From a virus, in IMG/VR virus record IMGVR_UViG_3300032668_000004, positions 117,279-181,278 of that record: a stretch of DNA of 64,000 nt, one strand, 5' to 3'. The notes below the pieces were generated by a model. That model did no database searches and had not been told where the DNA came from. It was given only the letters and a program-made list of their open reading frames with translations. Numbering within the stretch: position 1 is the stretch's first letter; each line of letters starts with the position of its first letter. Positions 43,643 to 51,982 of this stretch are shown one piece after another. A program made the translations under genes and the position numbers.

Positions 43643-44656
43643 ATGCGAGCAAATGAATTTCTTATTGAATATGACAGAACAAAGACCGCCGCTACTTTGG
43701 GTGATAAGCTCATTCATGTTGCGTACGAAGATAACACCTATAGGACCTATAGGTCCGGAATAACACCATCTGATATTTTAGAAAAGATAGAGACTAAGGA
43801 TCCAACTCCAAATAAAGAATATACTCAGTGGTTGGCTCGTATGTATGCCAAAGGCGGAGTACCGTTCGAAGACCTAAACAGAATGGATGTTTTAAGTTCA
43901 TATAATATAGGCAAGAAGAGAAGACAAATTCAACCAGAAGACGCTGACATCAACAAATTTAAAACATATAAAGAATTTGAAGATACCATGATGTCAAAGT
44001 ATTCACAATTGAATACTGATCCGAAGGAGGTCAACAAAGGAAAATCTACTCTTTATTTTGAAGATGATAATGTAAGAATAATCATACCAGAAGATGAGGC
44101 AGCAGCATGTTATTATGGTAGAGGCACGCGGTGGTGTACAGCAGCCACAAAGGGTGAAAATTATTTCAATCATTATAATACAAAAGGCAAGATATATATA
44201 ATTCTATTCAAGAAATTTCCGAACAAGTGGCAGTTTCATTTTGAAACTGCCCAGTTTATGGATGAGGCTGATAATGAACTCGGTATAGAACAAGTAAGAT
44301 CAGTCTCGCATTATTTTTCTAAAAAGATATGGAATGATGCGTTTATCAATCGTCCAGCTGAGATGTTAAAATACATAAAAAACCCAACTGAGAAACAAAA
44401 AATAGCAGCAGTTACGGATTCGGCATTGCTAGCTCTAGAATATATAAAAAATCCAAGTAATGCAGTTAAATTAGCAGCAATAACATCCGATCCTGAGATA
44501 ATTCAATACATAGAAAACCCAACTGAACAAATGCAACTAGTTGCAGTTGAGTCTGATGGATACCTTATTCGTTATATAAAAAATCCAAGTAATGCGGTTA
44601 TGATGGCCGCGGTTAAAACTAATCCGATGTCTATGAAACGCTACATATATAGATAA
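43643..44656 (+). CDS. WCTA-family paralogue C with helical repeats (frameshifted C-terminus)
   Basis: A 337-residue frame starting MRANEFLIEYDRTKTAATLG, nearly the same as the 28789 protein (LIE before Tyr). Residues about 55-125 and 135-225 are the shared helical and Cys domains (PEDEAAACYYGRGTRWCTAA). Residues 245-335 are ~22-residue helical repeats (EYIKNPSNAVKLAAITSDPE), like those in the 33682 protein. The frame stops at 44654 directly after an AT dinucleotide run, but repeat-coding sequence continues in another frame to 45029, so the product may be truncated by a slip in that run. Confidence 0.65.
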   Translation: MRANEFLIEYDRTKTAATLGDKLIHVAYEDNTYRTYRSGITPSDILEKIETKDPTPNKEYTQWLARMYAKGGVPFEDLNRMDVLSSYNIGKKRRQIQPEDADINKFKTYKEFEDTMMSKYSQLNTDPKEVNKGKSTLYFEDDNVRIIIPEDEAAACYYGRGTRWCTAATKGENYFNHYNTKGKIYIILFKKFPNKWQFHFETAQFMDEADNELGIEQVRSVSHYFSKKIWNDAFINRPAEMLKYIKNPTEKQKIAAVTDSALLALEYIKNPSNAVKLAAITSDPEIIQYIENPTEQMQLVAVESDGYLIRYIKNPSNAVMMAAVKTNPMSMKRYIYR

Positions 44657-45029
44657 TCCACCAGAAGAGGTTCAACTGGCTGCGGTCCGAAGAGACATAC
44701 GTGCATTTATATATATAAAAAATCCTACCGAAAAAGTACAATTTGAAACAGTTTCTAAAAATGGATTCCTTATAAGGGATATCACAAATCCTTCAGCCCA
44801 AATACAACTTGCGGCGGTAACTGATGCGGCGTCCGCAATACGATTTATACAAAACCCAACCGAACAAGCACAAATTATTAACTCTGAAACGTACCATATT
44901 CAGAATATAAAAAACCCCACCGAAAAAGTACAATTGGCTGCTGTTCGAAGAGACATGCGTGCATTTGACCTTATAAAAAACCCAACAGACAAAGTTAAAG
45001 CTTTGGTTGCTAAACTAAAAGCAAAGTAA
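44649..45029 (+). pseudogene. Out-of-frame continuation of the helical repeats of the preceding gene
   Basis: Read from ATA 44649 to TAA 45027, this stretch encodes IDNPPEEVQLAAVRRDIRAF and at least four more units (IKNPTEKVQ..., ITNPSAQIQLAAVTDAASA, IQNPTEQAQ...). The ~22-residue period matches the upstream frame. It lacks its own start. A loss of two bases from the AT run (around 44644-44651) would explain the break; a full-length gene would run 43643-45029. Confidence 0.75.
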
Positions 45030-45054
45030 TATACAGTACATCCTCCCAAAACAA

Positions 45055-45083
45055 TTGAACTATACTTGTAAGTACTATATACT
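45055..45083 (+). promoter_or_regulatory. Sigma70-type promoter (TTGAAC-N17-TATACT)
   Basis: TTGAAC (45055-45060), a 17-base spacer and TATACT (45078-45083). The ATG at 45108 follows with an AAGGAG site. It drives the DsbA-like gene and probably the DNA polymerase. Confidence 0.7.
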
Positions 45084-45107
45084 TCACAAGACATAGAAGG
45101 AGTATAC

Positions 45108-45365
45108 ATGTCTAGAGTATTCAACACTGACGCAAAGATTAAGTTGACCCAACTGGTTAACGAGGGCTTAGGTGTCCTACAAGAAATTGAAACTCTTAAT
45201 GAAGGTCTAAACGACACCATTAAGGCAATCGCAGAAGAACTAGAAATAAAGCCAGCCATTCTTAAGAAGGCTATCAAGGTTGCACAGAAGCAGCGCCTCG
45301 CACAAACTAACGAGGAAAATGAGGAACTCAATACCATTTTGGAGACTGTTGGTCGAGCTAATTAA
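45108..45365 (+). CDS. DsbA-like double-stranded DNA-binding protein
   Basis: An 85-residue helical protein with strong AAGGAG and promoter signals. The stretch LNDTIKAIAEELEIKPAILK followed by KAIKVAQ resembles the late-gene double-stranded DNA-binding protein DsbA of T4-like phages, which aids late transcription. The ATG of the polymerase gene overlaps or abuts its stop (TAATGG). The similarity is short, so the gene symbol is left open. Confidence 0.55.
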   Translation: MSRVFNTDAKIKLTQLVNEGLGVLQEIETLNEGLNDTIKAIAEELEIKPAILKKAIKVAQKQRLAQTNEENEELNTILETVGRAN

Positions 45366-47044
45366 TGGCATATGTCGATGCAGTATTAGATTCCAACGCA
45401 GATCGAATCCACGTTGTAGAACGTACTCCTGAAGGTAAACGTGCATACAAAGAGTTCCCTACGAACTACGTAATGTACTATGCTGATCCTAAAGGAAAGT
45501 ATCGTTCTATTTACGGTGATCCGCTGTCTCGGTTCTCTACTCGTAAACGTAGCGAATTCGAGAAGGAACGCAGAATACATAGTAACAAAAAACTATTTGA
45601 GAGCGACGTTAACGTAGTATTTAGGTGTTTGGCTGATAACTACCTTAATGCTGAACCACCAAAGCTTCATACTTGCTTTTTCGACATTGAAGTGGACTTT
45701 GATCCTGAGCGAGGATTTAGTCCTACTAGTGATCCGTTCAATCCAGTAACTGCAATCTCAATGTATCTAGATTGGCTTGATCAACTGATTACGTTGGTCA
45801 TGCCACCTAAGCACATGACAGATGAAACTGCGCAAGAGTTAACTAAAGATTTTCCAAACTGCTTTCTGTTTCGTTCTGAAATAGAGATGTTTGAAACCTT
45901 CTTTGAGTTGATCGAAGATGCTGACATTCTAACTGGCTGGAACTCAGAGGGATACGACATTCCGTATACGGTTAATCGCGTTACTAGAATCATGTCTAAA
46001 AACGATACTCGTAAGTTTTGTCTGCTGGGGAAACTCCCTAAGACTCGTACCTATGAACGTTTCGGCAAGGAAGAAGAAACATACGATCTAGTTGGTAGAA
46101 TTCATATGGACTACCTTCAACTGTATAAGAAGTACAACTACGAGTCTCGTCATAGTTATTCTCTTGATGCTATCGGTGAGATGGAAGTAGGTGAACGTAA
46201 AACTCAGTACGAAGGCAGTTTGGATCAGTTATACAATCAGGACTTTAAAACGTTCGTGGAGTATAACAGACAAGACACGATGCTTATGGTTAAAATTCAC
46301 AATAAGCTAAAGTTCCTTGATCTTGCTAACGCACTAGCACACGAGAATAGCGTACTTCTTCCGACAGTTATGGGTTCGGTGCAGATGATCGAAATGGCTA
46401 TCTTCAATGAAGCTCACGCACGTGGAATGATCGTACCTAACAAGAAGCCCAAAGAAGATACTGGGTTTCCGGCAGCTGGTGCGTTTGTTGCTATTCCTAA
46501 ACAAGGAATGCACGAATATCCTGGTGCAGTTGACATCAACTCTCTGTATCCGTCTGACATTCGAGCGCTGAACATGTCTCCGGAAACCATCATAGGTCAA
46601 GTTCGTCAAACACTGACTGACCAATACATGCACGAAAAGAGCATGAGATTGGCTTCTGAAAAGAAGAACAAGAAGAAGAAAAAGTTCGGAGATGACAGCG
46701 AGGAAGAAGGCGTCATTGGTGCAATTCTGTGGGAAGGATTGTTTGGCTCAATTGAGTATACAGCAATCATGAATCAAGAACGCGGAACTACCCTTTGGAT
46801 AGACTATGAAGATGGTAGAAGTGTACAAATGTCTGCTGCTGAAATTTGGAAGATGATCTTCGACAGTAACAGACCATGGATCCTTTCAGCAAATGGTACC
46901 ATCTTTACTTACGAAAAAGAAGGAGTGATTCCAGGACTACTTTCTCGGTGGTATACTGAACGTAAAAAACTTCAGAAAAAACAATACGCAGTTAGAGAAA
47001 TACTCTATGGTAAATCTTTACCTGATGATTTTTTTACCGATTGA
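45365..47044 (+). CDS. 43: DNA polymerase (family B, gp43-type), N-terminal fragment
   Basis: A 559-residue N-terminal part of the replicative polymerase. The proofreading exonuclease motifs are present: FFDIEVDF near residue 106, GWNSEGYDIPY near 193 and YNRQDTMLM near 300. Polymerase motif A DINSLYPSDIRALN lies near 390. The frame ends shortly after LSRWYTERKKLQKKQYAVRE, before motif B, where a minus-strand endonuclease gene has been inserted. The C-terminal fragment with motifs B and C begins at 47959. The two parts presumably associate to form the enzyme, as known for split phage polymerases. It is translationally coupled to the upstream small gene. Confidence 0.9.
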   Translation: MAYVDAVLDSNADRIHVVERTPEGKRAYKEFPTNYVMYYADPKGKYRSIYGDPLSRFSTRKRSEFEKERRIHSNKKLFESDVNVVFRCLADNYLNAEPPKLHTCFFDIEVDFDPERGFSPTSDPFNPVTAISMYLDWLDQLITLVMPPKHMTDETAQELTKDFPNCFLFRSEIEMFETFFELIEDADILTGWNSEGYDIPYTVNRVTRIMSKNDTRKFCLLGKLPKTRTYERFGKEEETYDLVGRIHMDYLQLYKKYNYESRHSYSLDAIGEMEVGERKTQYEGSLDQLYNQDFKTFVEYNRQDTMLMVKIHNKLKFLDLANALAHENSVLLPTVMGSVQMIEMAIFNEAHARGMIVPNKKPKEDTGFPAAGAFVAIPKQGMHEYPGAVDINSLYPSDIRALNMSPETIIGQVRQTLTDQYMHEKSMRLASEKKNKKKKKFGDDSEEEGVIGAILWEGLFGSIEYTAIMNQERGTTLWIDYEDGRSVQMSAAEIWKMIFDSNRPWILSANGTIFTYEKEGVIPGLLSRWYTERKKLQKKQYAVREILYGKSLPDDFFTD

Positions 47045-47904
47045 ATCCTACTTTCCATTATGCCATTAGTATGCGAAATGATTGCATCCTTGCTGCCGAA
47101 GATAAAGGAGAAATCAAGGTTAGTGTCTGATAAGCGCAATATTGTATGTCCGCTTGCCAATGCCACGTTATTTTTTATTAAATCTCGATTTATTTGTCTT
47201 TTAGATGTGTGCCAATATTCACCATCAACTTCTACTAGTAAATTTAGATTTGGTAATAAGAAATCAAATAACCAACTACCCTTTTCAGTATGTATAGGAT
47301 GCTGATGAATGTACAATATATCATTATTCTTGCAAAATTCAATAAACGACAATTCAATAGAAGTATGTTTTTTAGGAGTATCGTTCTTAGACATGAATTC
47401 TACTCGTTTTTTACTCCTATTGCGTCGTTGGTTATCTGATAGATCAAGCTTTTTACCCTTATTTCCGGAGCCGCCTAACCCAATGGTATTTCCTATCATT
47501 TTAGTAGACTGTTTGGCTCTTCTCTCCGCAGTCCACGGTTTCTGTTTCCATCCATTGGCTATTCTCTCTTCCATATTAATCTTGCTGACAACCTTCATGT
47601 ATTCTTTATGTTCAGGTGTGTGGGTTCCCCAAGATACTCCGGTTCGTGCGGTTGATAATTTTTGTTTATGTTCCTCTGTTTTTCGTTTACCAGTTAATGC
47701 GTTTCTTACTTTTTCTACACTAACTGGATCATGCATTGGGTTGTTATCTCTCGCGTGTTTTCCGTATGCATGCCTTAGCTCATCAGAAAATAAAACAGAT
47801 CCTGGAAATTGCGCTAAGTATTCAGCCGTAGTTATATTGTGAGTTTTTAAATGACTACTAGTCACTCGTTTCATTTCTTTGTTACAAATAGCACAATCCA
47901 CCAT
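47005..47904 (-). CDS. EDxHD/Vsr-type homing endonuclease inserted in the DNA polymerase gene
   Basis: A 299-residue minus-strand protein. It has an N-terminal MucR/Ros-like zinc finger (CAICNKEMKRVTSSHLKTH), then NUMOD3-type minor-groove repeats (RNALTGKRKTEEHKQKLSTA). The C-terminal nuclease domain (about 195-280) has SIELSFIEFCKNN, WLFDFLLPNLNLLVEVDGEY and WHTSKRQ, as in the Vsr-like EDxHD homing endonucleases (I-Bth0305I type). It converges on the polymerase N-fragment and overlaps its last ~40 bases in antisense. Its own late-type box lies at 47936-47943. Insertion between polymerase motifs A and B is a known hot spot. Confidence 0.8.
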   Translation of the reverse strand: MVDCAICNKEMKRVTSSHLKTHNITTAEYLAQFPGSVLFSDELRHAYGKHARDNNPMHDPVSVEKVRNALTGKRKTEEHKQKLSTARTGVSWGTHTPEHKEYMKVVSKINMEERIANGWKQKPWTAERRAKQSTKMIGNTIGLGGSGNKGKKLDLSDNQRRNRSKKRVEFMSKNDTPKKHTSIELSFIEFCKNNDILYIHQHPIHTEKGSWLFDFLLPNLNLLVEVDGEYWHTSKRQINRDLIKNNVALASGHTILRLSDTNLDFSFIFGSKDAIISHTNGIMESRIQSVKKSSGKDLP

Positions 47905-47935
47905 ATACGACTCTCCTTTAAAAAAGCACCATATG

Positions 47936-47943
47936 TATTTATC
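47936..47943 (-). promoter_or_regulatory. Late promoter-like box on the minus strand (GATAAATA)
   Basis: On the minus strand this reads GATAAATA, 31 bases before the endonuclease ATG (complement of 47904), followed by an AAAGGAGAG ribosome-binding site. It shows the mobile gene carries its own late-type promoter. Confidence 0.55.
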
Positions 47944-47958
47944 TTATAGAGCAAAAAT

Positions 47959-49203
47959 ATGAATCTAACGAAAATTATATTGGAATACGATACTAATAAA
48001 GTGAATGATTTTATTCAAAACAAAGACAAAATTGGTCTTGTTGAATACATAACTGGTTTCGGATTAGAAATACGAGACCGCTCCATTCATCCAATGGAAG
48101 CATATAAATCAGTTTGGGGGTTAGCAATGGAGTATTGGGACAAACGACAGTTAGTAAAAAAAATTCTCTTGAACTCTACATATGGATCCATTTTGAACGA
48201 ATATTGCAGGTTTTATGATAAGCGGATCGGACAGTCAGTTACTTTGTCTGGTCGTCAAATTGTTAGGCACATGATGAGCCAGATCAATGAAATCATTGCA
48301 GGTGAATACACTCACGAAGGTGAGGCGATCATCTACGGTGATACTGACTCCTGCTACTTCACTGCATATTCTATATTAAAAGATAGAATCGAACAAGGTG
48401 AAATAGAATGGAACAAGGAAGTTTGCATCGAACTGTACGACAACATCGCAGAGCAAACTAACGCTAGCTTTCCTGCTTTCATGGAGAAAGCGTTCCATTG
48501 TCCCCGCAAGAACGGTGAGGTCATCAAAGCTGGTAGAGAATTGATCGGTGATCGTTCTATCTTTATTACAAAGAAGCGTTACGCAATCAACATCTTCGAC
48601 AAAGAAGGTAAACGCAAGGATAAGGAAGGTAAATTAGGTGAAATCAAAGCTATGGGTCTAGACCTAAAGCGTGCAGATACACCTAAGTACGTTCAGGAAT
48701 TTCTTATGGAAATTCTTTGTATGGTAATTCAAGAGGGTAAGGGCCGAGACGAAGTGATCGAAAAGATCAAAGAGTTTAAAAGAAAGCTTTCAGAACAAGA
48801 CAGTTGGACTAAGGGTTCACCTAAATCAGTTAATAATTTGACAAATCATACCATTAAGTATGAGAGAACCGGTAAGTGCAGTGTTGGTCATGCTAAGGCC
48901 GCCATTCACTACAATCAACTGCGTAAGATGAATAGCGACCAGTACAGCCAAAAAATTGTCGACGGCATGAAGGTTGTGGTGTGTACACTAAAATCAAATC
49001 CCTTAGGTATTACTTCAATCGCATATCCCACCGATGAATTACGACTTCCAAAATGGTTCCTAGAACTACCATTCGATGATCTTGATATGGAACGTAAACT
49101 AGTGGATGAAAAGATAGACAACCTGTTAGGTGTGTTAGATTGGAAAATCAGATATGACACCAATACTAATAGTACATTTAGTTCGTTGTTTACTTTCGGC
49201 TAA
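47959..49203 (+). CDS. 43: DNA polymerase (family B, gp43-type), C-terminal fragment with acquired N-terminus
   Basis: A 414-residue protein carrying polymerase motif B (KILLNSTYGSILNE, near residue 70), motif C YGDTDSCYF near 127, the KKRY motif and the thumb. The polymerase-like part begins at about residue 58 (EYWDKRQLVKK). The first ~57 residues (MNLTKIILEYDTNKVNDF...) do not look like polymerase; they resemble the capsid-targeting-like N-termini of the 28789 and 43643 proteins. The segment may have come with the insertion and supplies a start codon. The C-terminus may bind the clamp. Confidence 0.88.
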   Translation: MNLTKIILEYDTNKVNDFIQNKDKIGLVEYITGFGLEIRDRSIHPMEAYKSVWGLAMEYWDKRQLVKKILLNSTYGSILNEYCRFYDKRIGQSVTLSGRQIVRHMMSQINEIIAGEYTHEGEAIIYGDTDSCYFTAYSILKDRIEQGEIEWNKEVCIELYDNIAEQTNASFPAFMEKAFHCPRKNGEVIKAGRELIGDRSIFITKKRYAINIFDKEGKRKDKEGKLGEIKAMGLDLKRADTPKYVQEFLMEILCMVIQEGKGRDEVIEKIKEFKRKLSEQDSWTKGSPKSVNNLTNHTIKYERTGKCSVGHAKAAIHYNQLRKMNSDQYSQKIVDGMKVVVCTLKSNPLGITSIAYPTDELRLPKWFLELPFDDLDMERKLVDEKIDNLLGVLDWKIRYDTNTNSTFSSLFTFG

Positions 49204-49211
49204 CAGTATAG

Positions 49212-49240
49212 TTGACTTTCGTAAAGAATTCCACTATTAT
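49212..49240 (+). promoter_or_regulatory. Sigma70-type promoter (TTGACT-N17-TATTAT)
   Basis: TTGACT (49212-49217), a 17-base spacer and TATTAT (49235-49240), upstream of the sliding-clamp gene. Confidence 0.65.
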
Positions 49241-49254
49241 AAACAAAATAAAGA

Positions 49255-49262
49255 CCTAAATA
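49255..49262 (+). promoter_or_regulatory. Late promoter-like box (CCTAAATA)
   Basis: CCTAAATA lies 16 bases before the clamp ATG, directly after the host-type promoter. If both work, the clamp is made early and late, which suits its role as the T4 late-transcription activator. Confidence 0.4.
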
Positions 49263-49278
49263 CATTAAAGGAAAACAC

Positions 49279-50010
49279 ATGAAAGATTACTTAGTTGATC
49301 TGATCCAACACACGCAAGGACTCGGTGTAGTCGAGCTTATAAAGGTTGTGGGTACAGACACAGAAACAAAAATTGCAGGATTGGCGACTGACAGATCGCT
49401 TATTCTGTTTGGTGATTTCAAGAATCCGATCCCAGAATTCAAAGGCACGTTTGGTATGCCTAACTTGTCTAAGCTAAAGACTATTTTAGGATTCGAGGAT
49501 TATGATGACACTTCAACTATAAACCTTGTACGCGAAACATACGATGGACAAGATCATCCTGCATCAATTCACTTTGAAACTAGTAATGGTGACTTTGTTA
49601 ATGACTACCGACTGATGGCTAAGTCTGTCATAGAAGCTACTGTTGCTCCAGTTAAGTTCAACGGAGCAACTTGGGATATCACGTTTGAGCCTACAAACGC
49701 CGGCATTCAACGTCTTAAGAAGCAAGCACAGGCTAACAGTGAAGAAGTAAACTTCTCAACGAAGGTCGAAAACAACGAACTCAAGTTTTTCTTTGGTGAC
49801 AAGTCGTCTCACTCTGGTAACTTTGTGTTCCAAACTAACATTACCGGAAAGCTAACAAAAGTTTGGAATTTGCCGGTAAAGGTGTTCTTGTCCGTATTAG
49901 ACTTAGACGGTGACAAGACCATCAGAATGTCTGATCAGGGCGTTGCAGAGATTGTCGTTGATAGTGGTCTGGCAGTATATCGCTATATGATTCCTTGTCA
50001 GGGAAAGTAA
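49279..50010 (+). CDS. 45: Sliding clamp (gp45-type DNA polymerase processivity factor)
   Basis: A 243-residue protein (T4 gp45 has 228) with the clamp-like pattern of alternating strands. Features are IKVVGTDTETKIAGLATDRS near the start, PNLSKLKTILGFEDY near residue 60, RLMAKSVIEATVAPVKFNGA, and a C-terminal VDSGLAVYRYMIPC. It forms the ring that tethers the polymerase and, in T4, also activates late promoters. An AAAGGAAAA site precedes the ATG. It is adjacent to the polymerase gene, as in related phages, while its loader lies at 13320. Confidence 0.88.
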   Translation: MKDYLVDLIQHTQGLGVVELIKVVGTDTETKIAGLATDRSLILFGDFKNPIPEFKGTFGMPNLSKLKTILGFEDYDDTSTINLVRETYDGQDHPASIHFETSNGDFVNDYRLMAKSVIEATVAPVKFNGATWDITFEPTNAGIQRLKKQAQANSEEVNFSTKVENNELKFFFGDKSSHSGNFVFQTNITGKLTKVWNLPVKVFLSVLDLDGDKTIRMSDQGVAEIVVDSGLAVYRYMIPCQGK

Positions 50011-50379
50011 ATGATTAAGAGCATCTACGGAGGACAGGGAATTATTGTTAATGGAGGGATGCCTTCGGTACCCTACATCAACATGAGCAACCAGAGTGCT
50101 GGCATGGTAAGATTTAACGGCACCATCCAATCATTGGAAGTAGATGACGGTTCTACTTGGTATGGTATTAATAATACTGCGAGCATGGAACTTTCTCCGG
50201 AAGTTGTATCGATCTTAGCTTGGGCAAGAAATAAACAGCAGGAAGAAAAAGACCTGCTTAATCTTTCTGAAACGAATGCTACTATCCGTGATCTGGTTGA
50301 TCAAATTAAAGAAAAACAAAAACAAATTGAAGTCGTTAAGATATTGATTAAAGAAGAAGCTAAACTTGGAACAAATTAA
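50011..50379 (+). CDS. Conserved phage protein with C-terminal coiled coil (122 aa)
   Basis: Starts at ATG 50011 immediately after the clamp stop. The N-terminal half is Gly/Asn-rich and beta-like (YGGQGIIVNGGMPSVPYINM; STWYGINNTASMELS). The C-terminal half (residues 70-118) is a predicted coiled coil (ATIRDLVDQIKEKQKQIEVV). It overlaps the DpdA-like gene start by 14 bases. I recall similar proteins next to gp45 in T4-like cyanophages; the function is unknown. Confidence 0.6.
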   Translation: MIKSIYGGQGIIVNGGMPSVPYINMSNQSAGMVRFNGTIQSLEVDDGSTWYGINNTASMELSPEVVSILAWARNKQQEEKDLLNLSETNATIRDLVDQIKEKQKQIEVVKILIKEEAKLGTN

Positions 50380-51916
50380 CTTATCAAACGCACACCAGTC
50401 AGACTGGGCTTTGTTCCTGCCGGCAGTATCGTCATTTTTTATTGCTGGTTTAGGTAAACAACGTGAGGGTGAAAACTATTTTGATTCGGCTAGAATACCT
50501 GTTGGATTAAACGGTAATGTTGAAAAGCTAAATTTTCTGAACGAAAAAGAAGGACTGTACACTTACAAGTGGGGCCTGTATTCAGCTGGTCACGCTAATC
50601 TAGACATTACGAAGAATGATCACAATGAGAGCATCATTCGTAAGCGTGATCGTAAAAATACATTCATGTTAGGTGATTCTGGTGGATTCCAAATTCTAAA
50701 GTGTCAATGGCCCGCTGACTGGAAAGATCCTAACTGCCCGAAGGCCATGAAGAAACGCACTGAGGTTTTGAAGTGGATGGACGAGTACATGGACTACGGT
50801 ATGTGTCTCGACATTCCTTCACAGTCGCTTACTACATATCATATCAAAGACCCCAAAACGGGTAAGTCCGTGCACGGCATTCGAACCATTGAGGACGCTA
50901 TTGCTGCTACTCATATTAACAATGAGTATTTCATTGCTAATCGTGATGGCCGTTGTAAGTTTCTAAACGTTCTACAAGGACGTAATCATAAACAGTCTGA
51001 TGATTGGTATGAAGAAATGAAGAAGTATTGCGATCCTAATATTTACCCAGACAATCATTTCAACGGATGGGCGTTTGGTGGTCAAACAAAGATCGACGTG
51101 CATCTGATGCTAAAGCGTATGGTTAACATCATTCATGATGGTCTGCTTGAGCCAGGCAAACATGATCTTATTCACTGTTTGGGTACTTCTATTCTAGAAT
51201 ACGCTATTTTGTTCACCGATATTCAAAGAGCAATACGCAAGTATCACAATCCAAATTTGCAAATCACGTTTGATTGTGCGTCTCCATTCTACGCGGCCGC
51301 AAAGGGGCTTGCGTATAACAACAATACGTTTAGACATAACACGAAGTGGACGTATTCGATGGAAAAAACTGCTGAAAACAAAAATTATGCGACTGATACT
51401 CGCAAGTTCAAAGATGCGGTTTTGGAAGACGGCATCCATAAAGTGTTTAGTGATAGCCCTGTAACTGATATAATGATGGTTAAGGATCTCTGTTACAGAG
51501 GACCAGGCTTTCTGGGGCAACACGGCAAAGAAACGAAGACCAGCTGGGACACTCTTAGTTATACATTGATGCAAGCACATAACGTATATCGGCACATTTA
51601 TGCGGTACAAGAAGCCAATCGTAAATCAGACTCGGGTATTAATCCTAAAATGGTTTTGGACAAGTTTGATGGTACCACATTCGGTGATCTTATTGATAAG
51701 ATTTTTTCTCTAAAGGATCGTGAGAAAAGCCTTGCAATGATTGATCAATATAATCTATTCTGGCAGCAGATGAAGGCCGGACAAGGGTTTTCCGGAAAAA
51801 GGGCTACAAATGCTCTTTCAAAGTTTGAGGAGTGTTTTACTATAGAAGAACCTGATCCTGAAATCGAAGAAGTTGTTGAAGATAGCGATGACGCTATGTT
51901 AGAAGTTTTAGAATAG
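50366..51916 (+). CDS. dpdA: DpdA-like tRNA-guanine-transglycosylase-family DNA modification enzyme
   Basis: A 516-residue protein starting at TTG 50366 inside the end of the previous gene, with AAGAAG upstream; no ATG occurs for the first ~100 codons. FMLGDSGGFQILK (residues 100-112) is the TGT signature with the catalytic/binding Asp104. FNGWAFGGQTK and later HCLGTS.. also fit the TIM barrel. In phages this family (DpdA) exchanges guanine in DNA for a 7-deazaguanine made by FolE-QueD-QueE-QueC. FolE, QueD and QueE are encoded nearby (55052-57925). An acidic tail closes the protein. A tRNA-modifying role is the alternative. Confidence 0.82.
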   Translation: MEQINLSNAHQSDWALFLPAVSSFFIAGLGKQREGENYFDSARIPVGLNGNVEKLNFLNEKEGLYTYKWGLYSAGHANLDITKNDHNESIIRKRDRKNTFMLGDSGGFQILKCQWPADWKDPNCPKAMKKRTEVLKWMDEYMDYGMCLDIPSQSLTTYHIKDPKTGKSVHGIRTIEDAIAATHINNEYFIANRDGRCKFLNVLQGRNHKQSDDWYEEMKKYCDPNIYPDNHFNGWAFGGQTKIDVHLMLKRMVNIIHDGLLEPGKHDLIHCLGTSILEYAILFTDIQRAIRKYHNPNLQITFDCASPFYAAAKGLAYNNNTFRHNTKWTYSMEKTAENKNYATDTRKFKDAVLEDGIHKVFSDSPVTDIMMVKDLCYRGPGFLGQHGKETKTSWDTLSYTLMQAHNVYRHIYAVQEANRKSDSGINPKMVLDKFDGTTFGDLIDKIFSLKDREKSLAMIDQYNLFWQQMKAGQGFSGKRATNALSKFEECFTIEEPDPEIEEVVEDSDDAMLEVLE

Positions 51917-51982
51917 TTATCCAAATAGGTTGAAATTATATACACAAACGTTAAAATAAATCTTAAGCAGTGGAGTATAAAA

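Noticed and set aside
47060-47842. Plus-strand open frames opposite the endonuclease in the polymerase gene
   Set aside because: They are antisense to a protein with clear zinc-finger, NUMOD and nuclease motifs. Their own translations are Leu/Ser/Phe-rich without recognisable domains.
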